From the NCBI GenBank assembly GCA_000987045.1, contig LAKY01000037.1, forward strand, positions 1 to 34,893: a DNA stretch of 34,893 nt, given 5' to 3'. A program made the position numbers and the translations under genes. The stretch is from Clostridiales bacterium PH28_bin88. Lineage in GTDB: Bacteria; Bacillota; PH28-bin88. Shown here one piece after another: positions 33,842 through 34,893 of this stretch; the first letter of the stretch is position 1, and each line of letters starts with the position of its first letter. The notes beneath the pieces are model-generated. The model worked only from the letters and a program-made list of their open reading frames with translations, did not search any database and had not been told where the DNA came from.

Positions 33842-34027
33842 GTGTTGTGCAGCAAAGATTGCGGGTCGGAAGCGGATGTTTTCTTCCGGACGGACAAGGT
33901 GTTTTACCCCTTATGCGCTCACTGTTATCTCAAGGACTCAAAGCTGCCCCGGGAAGTCCAGGAGCGCATTAGGGGATTTGTGGAAAGGGCGGACGGTCAA
34001 AGGAGTGATCAAAGTGGCTCCCAGTAA
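33842..34027 (+). CDS. Small zinc-ribbon-like protein, 61 aa
   Basis: The GTG start has AGGAGG at 33828-33833 with ideal spacing. The protein carries two cysteine pairs, Cys3-x3-Cys7 and Cys25-x2-Cys28 (LCAHC), which would make a single zinc site, then a helical charged tail (LPREVQERIRGFVERAD). No specific family is recognised. It overlaps the next small gene by 14 nt and shares the promoter/palindrome at 33665-33726. Codon usage matches the neighbours. Confidence 0.65.
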   Translation: MLCSKDCGSEADVFFRTDKVFYPLCAHCYLKDSKLPREVQERIRGFVERADGQRSDQSGSQ

Positions 34028-34241
34028 AAAGTATTGCGGCACCTGCCCTTGGTGTGGGTCCACCCTGGTGGGGCGTTTGACCCAAAACCGGTTCTTTTGC
34101 CAGGACTGTTTTTCGGAGATAGCCATTGAAGAGGAATGGGTGCGCGTGTACAACATCGGGCCGGACGGGGGACTCCGGTGCCAGCGGCAGTATGCCAGCC
34201 GTGAGGGAAAAAAGAGCACTCGCCGGAGCAAGGCGGTGTAA
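34014..34241 (+). CDS. Small zinc-ribbon protein, 75 aa
   Basis: From the GTG at 34014 (AGGAG at 34001-34005, 8-nt spacing) the product has a zinc ribbon made by CGTCPWCG (Cys8, Cys11, Cys14) and FFCQDC (Cys29, Cys32), followed by an acidic segment (EIAIEEEW) and a Lys/Arg-rich tail. Longer upstream frame sequence lacks a ribosome-binding site. The overlap with the previous gene suggests coupled expression. No function can be assigned; it may bind nucleic acid or act as a small metal-binding factor. Confidence 0.65.
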   Translation: MAPSKKYCGTCPWCGSTLVGRLTQNRFFCQDCFSEIAIEEEWVRVYNIGPDGGLRCQRQYASREGKKSTRRSKAV

Positions 34242-34357
34242 CAATTGTTCGACTAAAAAAATAGGAGCTTCTCCAATTCACTACAGTAACGAATGGTAAT
34301 AATACCCAGGCAGCATGTTAGGTAGAGATGGTTCTGCCCAGGGCGTGTTAACAAATT

Positions 34358-34394
34358 GAAGCCGGCTCGACCGCGCCGGATTTACACCGGCTTC
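34358..34394 (+). terminator. Possible terminator after the zinc-ribbon genes
   Basis: GAAGCCGG (34358-34365) and CCGGCTTC (34387-34394) can pair over 8 bp across a 21-nt loop; the following sequence CCTATT is only weakly T-rich. Confidence 0.35.
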
Positions 34395-34634
34395 CCTATT
34401 ACCCTGCTTGGCAGGCACCTGTTCCAACGCCTGGTATGCTTTTGTTCAACCGCTTGATTCGCCGCAGAAGGGCATATTCCTGCAGCAAGAAAAAAGTTTT
34501 TTCATCTCTTTCAGGGTACGGTTAACAAGGAAGGAATCGCAAGACTCTTGCACTAGGTTACTGAGGTTGTCCCAAAACTGGGGGTCTACCTCAGAACTTG
34601 TACTGTCACCAACATCTTTCCGGCATGGGATCAG

Positions 34635-34662
34635 CCCTGGGATGACACTCCCCAGGGTCTTT
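34635..34662 (+). terminator. Possible terminator in the terminal noncoding region
   Basis: CCCTGGG (34635-34641) and CCCAGGG (34651-34657) form a perfect 7-bp stem with a 9-nt loop, followed by TCTTTC. The region 34242-34893 otherwise holds no convincing gene; the open frame at 34408-34707 has no ribosome-binding site and atypical composition. Confidence 0.4.
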
Positions 34663-34671
34663 CATACTACC

Positions 34672-34731
34672 ACTAGAAAATTTAACTTTCTACGGCAGTG
34701 CAACTAAGGCTTCCGCCGCGCCAAAGGCTTG
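34672..34731 (+). repeat. Leader repeat element, copy C
   Basis: A TAGAAA / TTTCTA stem is followed by GTGCAACTAAGGCTTCCGCC and GCGCCAAAGGCTTG, nearly identical to copy B at 313-416. Similarity is lost after GGCTTG, so the tail and ribosome-binding part are absent. It may precede a gene outside the window or be a free dispersed copy. Confidence 0.65.
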
Positions 34732-34893
34732 CACCATTGCATAAGCGTGATTAAGCCCATAAATAGGCAAGTCTTCTTTAAGCTAGGCCCTATTGTCACA
34801 ATGGACATTTATGCATAATAAGACAAAAGAGCAGCGGGCTGGACGTGCATCAAATCCTTTTCTCCAGGGGATTGAATAACGATCTGCCCCTGA

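Noticed and set aside
34408..34707. 99-aa plus-strand frame near the window end
   Set aside because: No ribosome-binding site, mixed composition, and it runs through a terminator-like hairpin and into repeat copy C.
29409..34893. Second attachment site (copy of the tRNA-Lys 3' end) marking the other end of the integrated element
   Set aside because: No repeat of the tRNA 3' segment was found by eye downstream in the window.

Overview
The window looks like a chromosome segment of an anaerobic, spore-forming-lineage Firmicute of the Desulfotomaculum/Pelotomaculum/Moorella type. The inference rests on strong AGGAGG ribosome-binding sites, many TTG and GTG starts, moderately high GC, sigma-54 control of organic-acid catabolism, B12-dependent acyl-CoA mutase genes, and a lactate-oxidation cluster like that of sulfate reducers. 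No taxonomic marker is present, so the genus is not fixed.

Layout. 1-5.4 kb (+): a promoter and a long leader with two copies of a repeated hairpin element, then an FAD-dependent dehydrogenase, purA, a possible 52-aa protein and a secreted YcdB/YcdC-repeat protein. 5.4-8.4 kb (-): a candidate small RNA or 3' UTR, a lactate permease and an AEC-family carrier. 8.6-12.7 kb (+): a canonical sigma-54 promoter followed by a two-subunit class I CoA-transferase and a two-subunit coenzyme B12 mutase whose large subunit departs from known mutases at key active-site positions. 12.9-16.5 kb (+): two sigma-54 activators, one PAS-AAA-Fis and one CBS-CBS-PAS-PAS-AAA-Fis. 16.9-18.6 kb (+): a second perfect sigma-54 promoter and a fused propionate/acetate-type CoA-transferase. 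18.8-27.5 kb (+): a TRAP transporter (dctPQM) of the 2-oxoacid/lactate-binding type and two lactate dehydrogenase modules, GlcD-GlcF (D-type) and LutC plus a fused LutB-LutA/LldH (L-type). 27.7-29.2 kb (+): two FadR-type GntR regulators. 29.3-30.9 kb: tRNA-Lys(TTT), a decayed tyrosine integrase and a degenerate M23 peptidase. 30.9-34.3 kb (+): a possible metal-response module made of a CC-x-HH membrane protein, a two-component system whose sensor loop is Met-rich, a CsoR-operator-like palindrome and two overlapping zinc-ribbon proteins. The window ends in noncoding DNA with a third copy of the leader element.

How the genes fit together. From about 5.6 to 29.2 kb the region reads as one carboxylic-acid utilisation island: carriers bring acids in, CoA-transferases activate them, the B12 mutase rearranges a carbon skeleton, and membrane-linked flavin/Fe-S dehydrogenases oxidise lactate-like hydroxyacids. 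The sigma-54 activators plausibly serve the two sigma-54 promoters and the FadR-type proteins plausibly serve the lactate genes. The least expected item is the sigma-54-driven CoA-transferase/mutase operon, whose substrate cannot be assigned to any characterised mutase from the residues seen.

Several dispersed, partly palindromic noncoding repeats sit between operons. All functions here are inferred from sequence patterns recognised by eye; no search was run.
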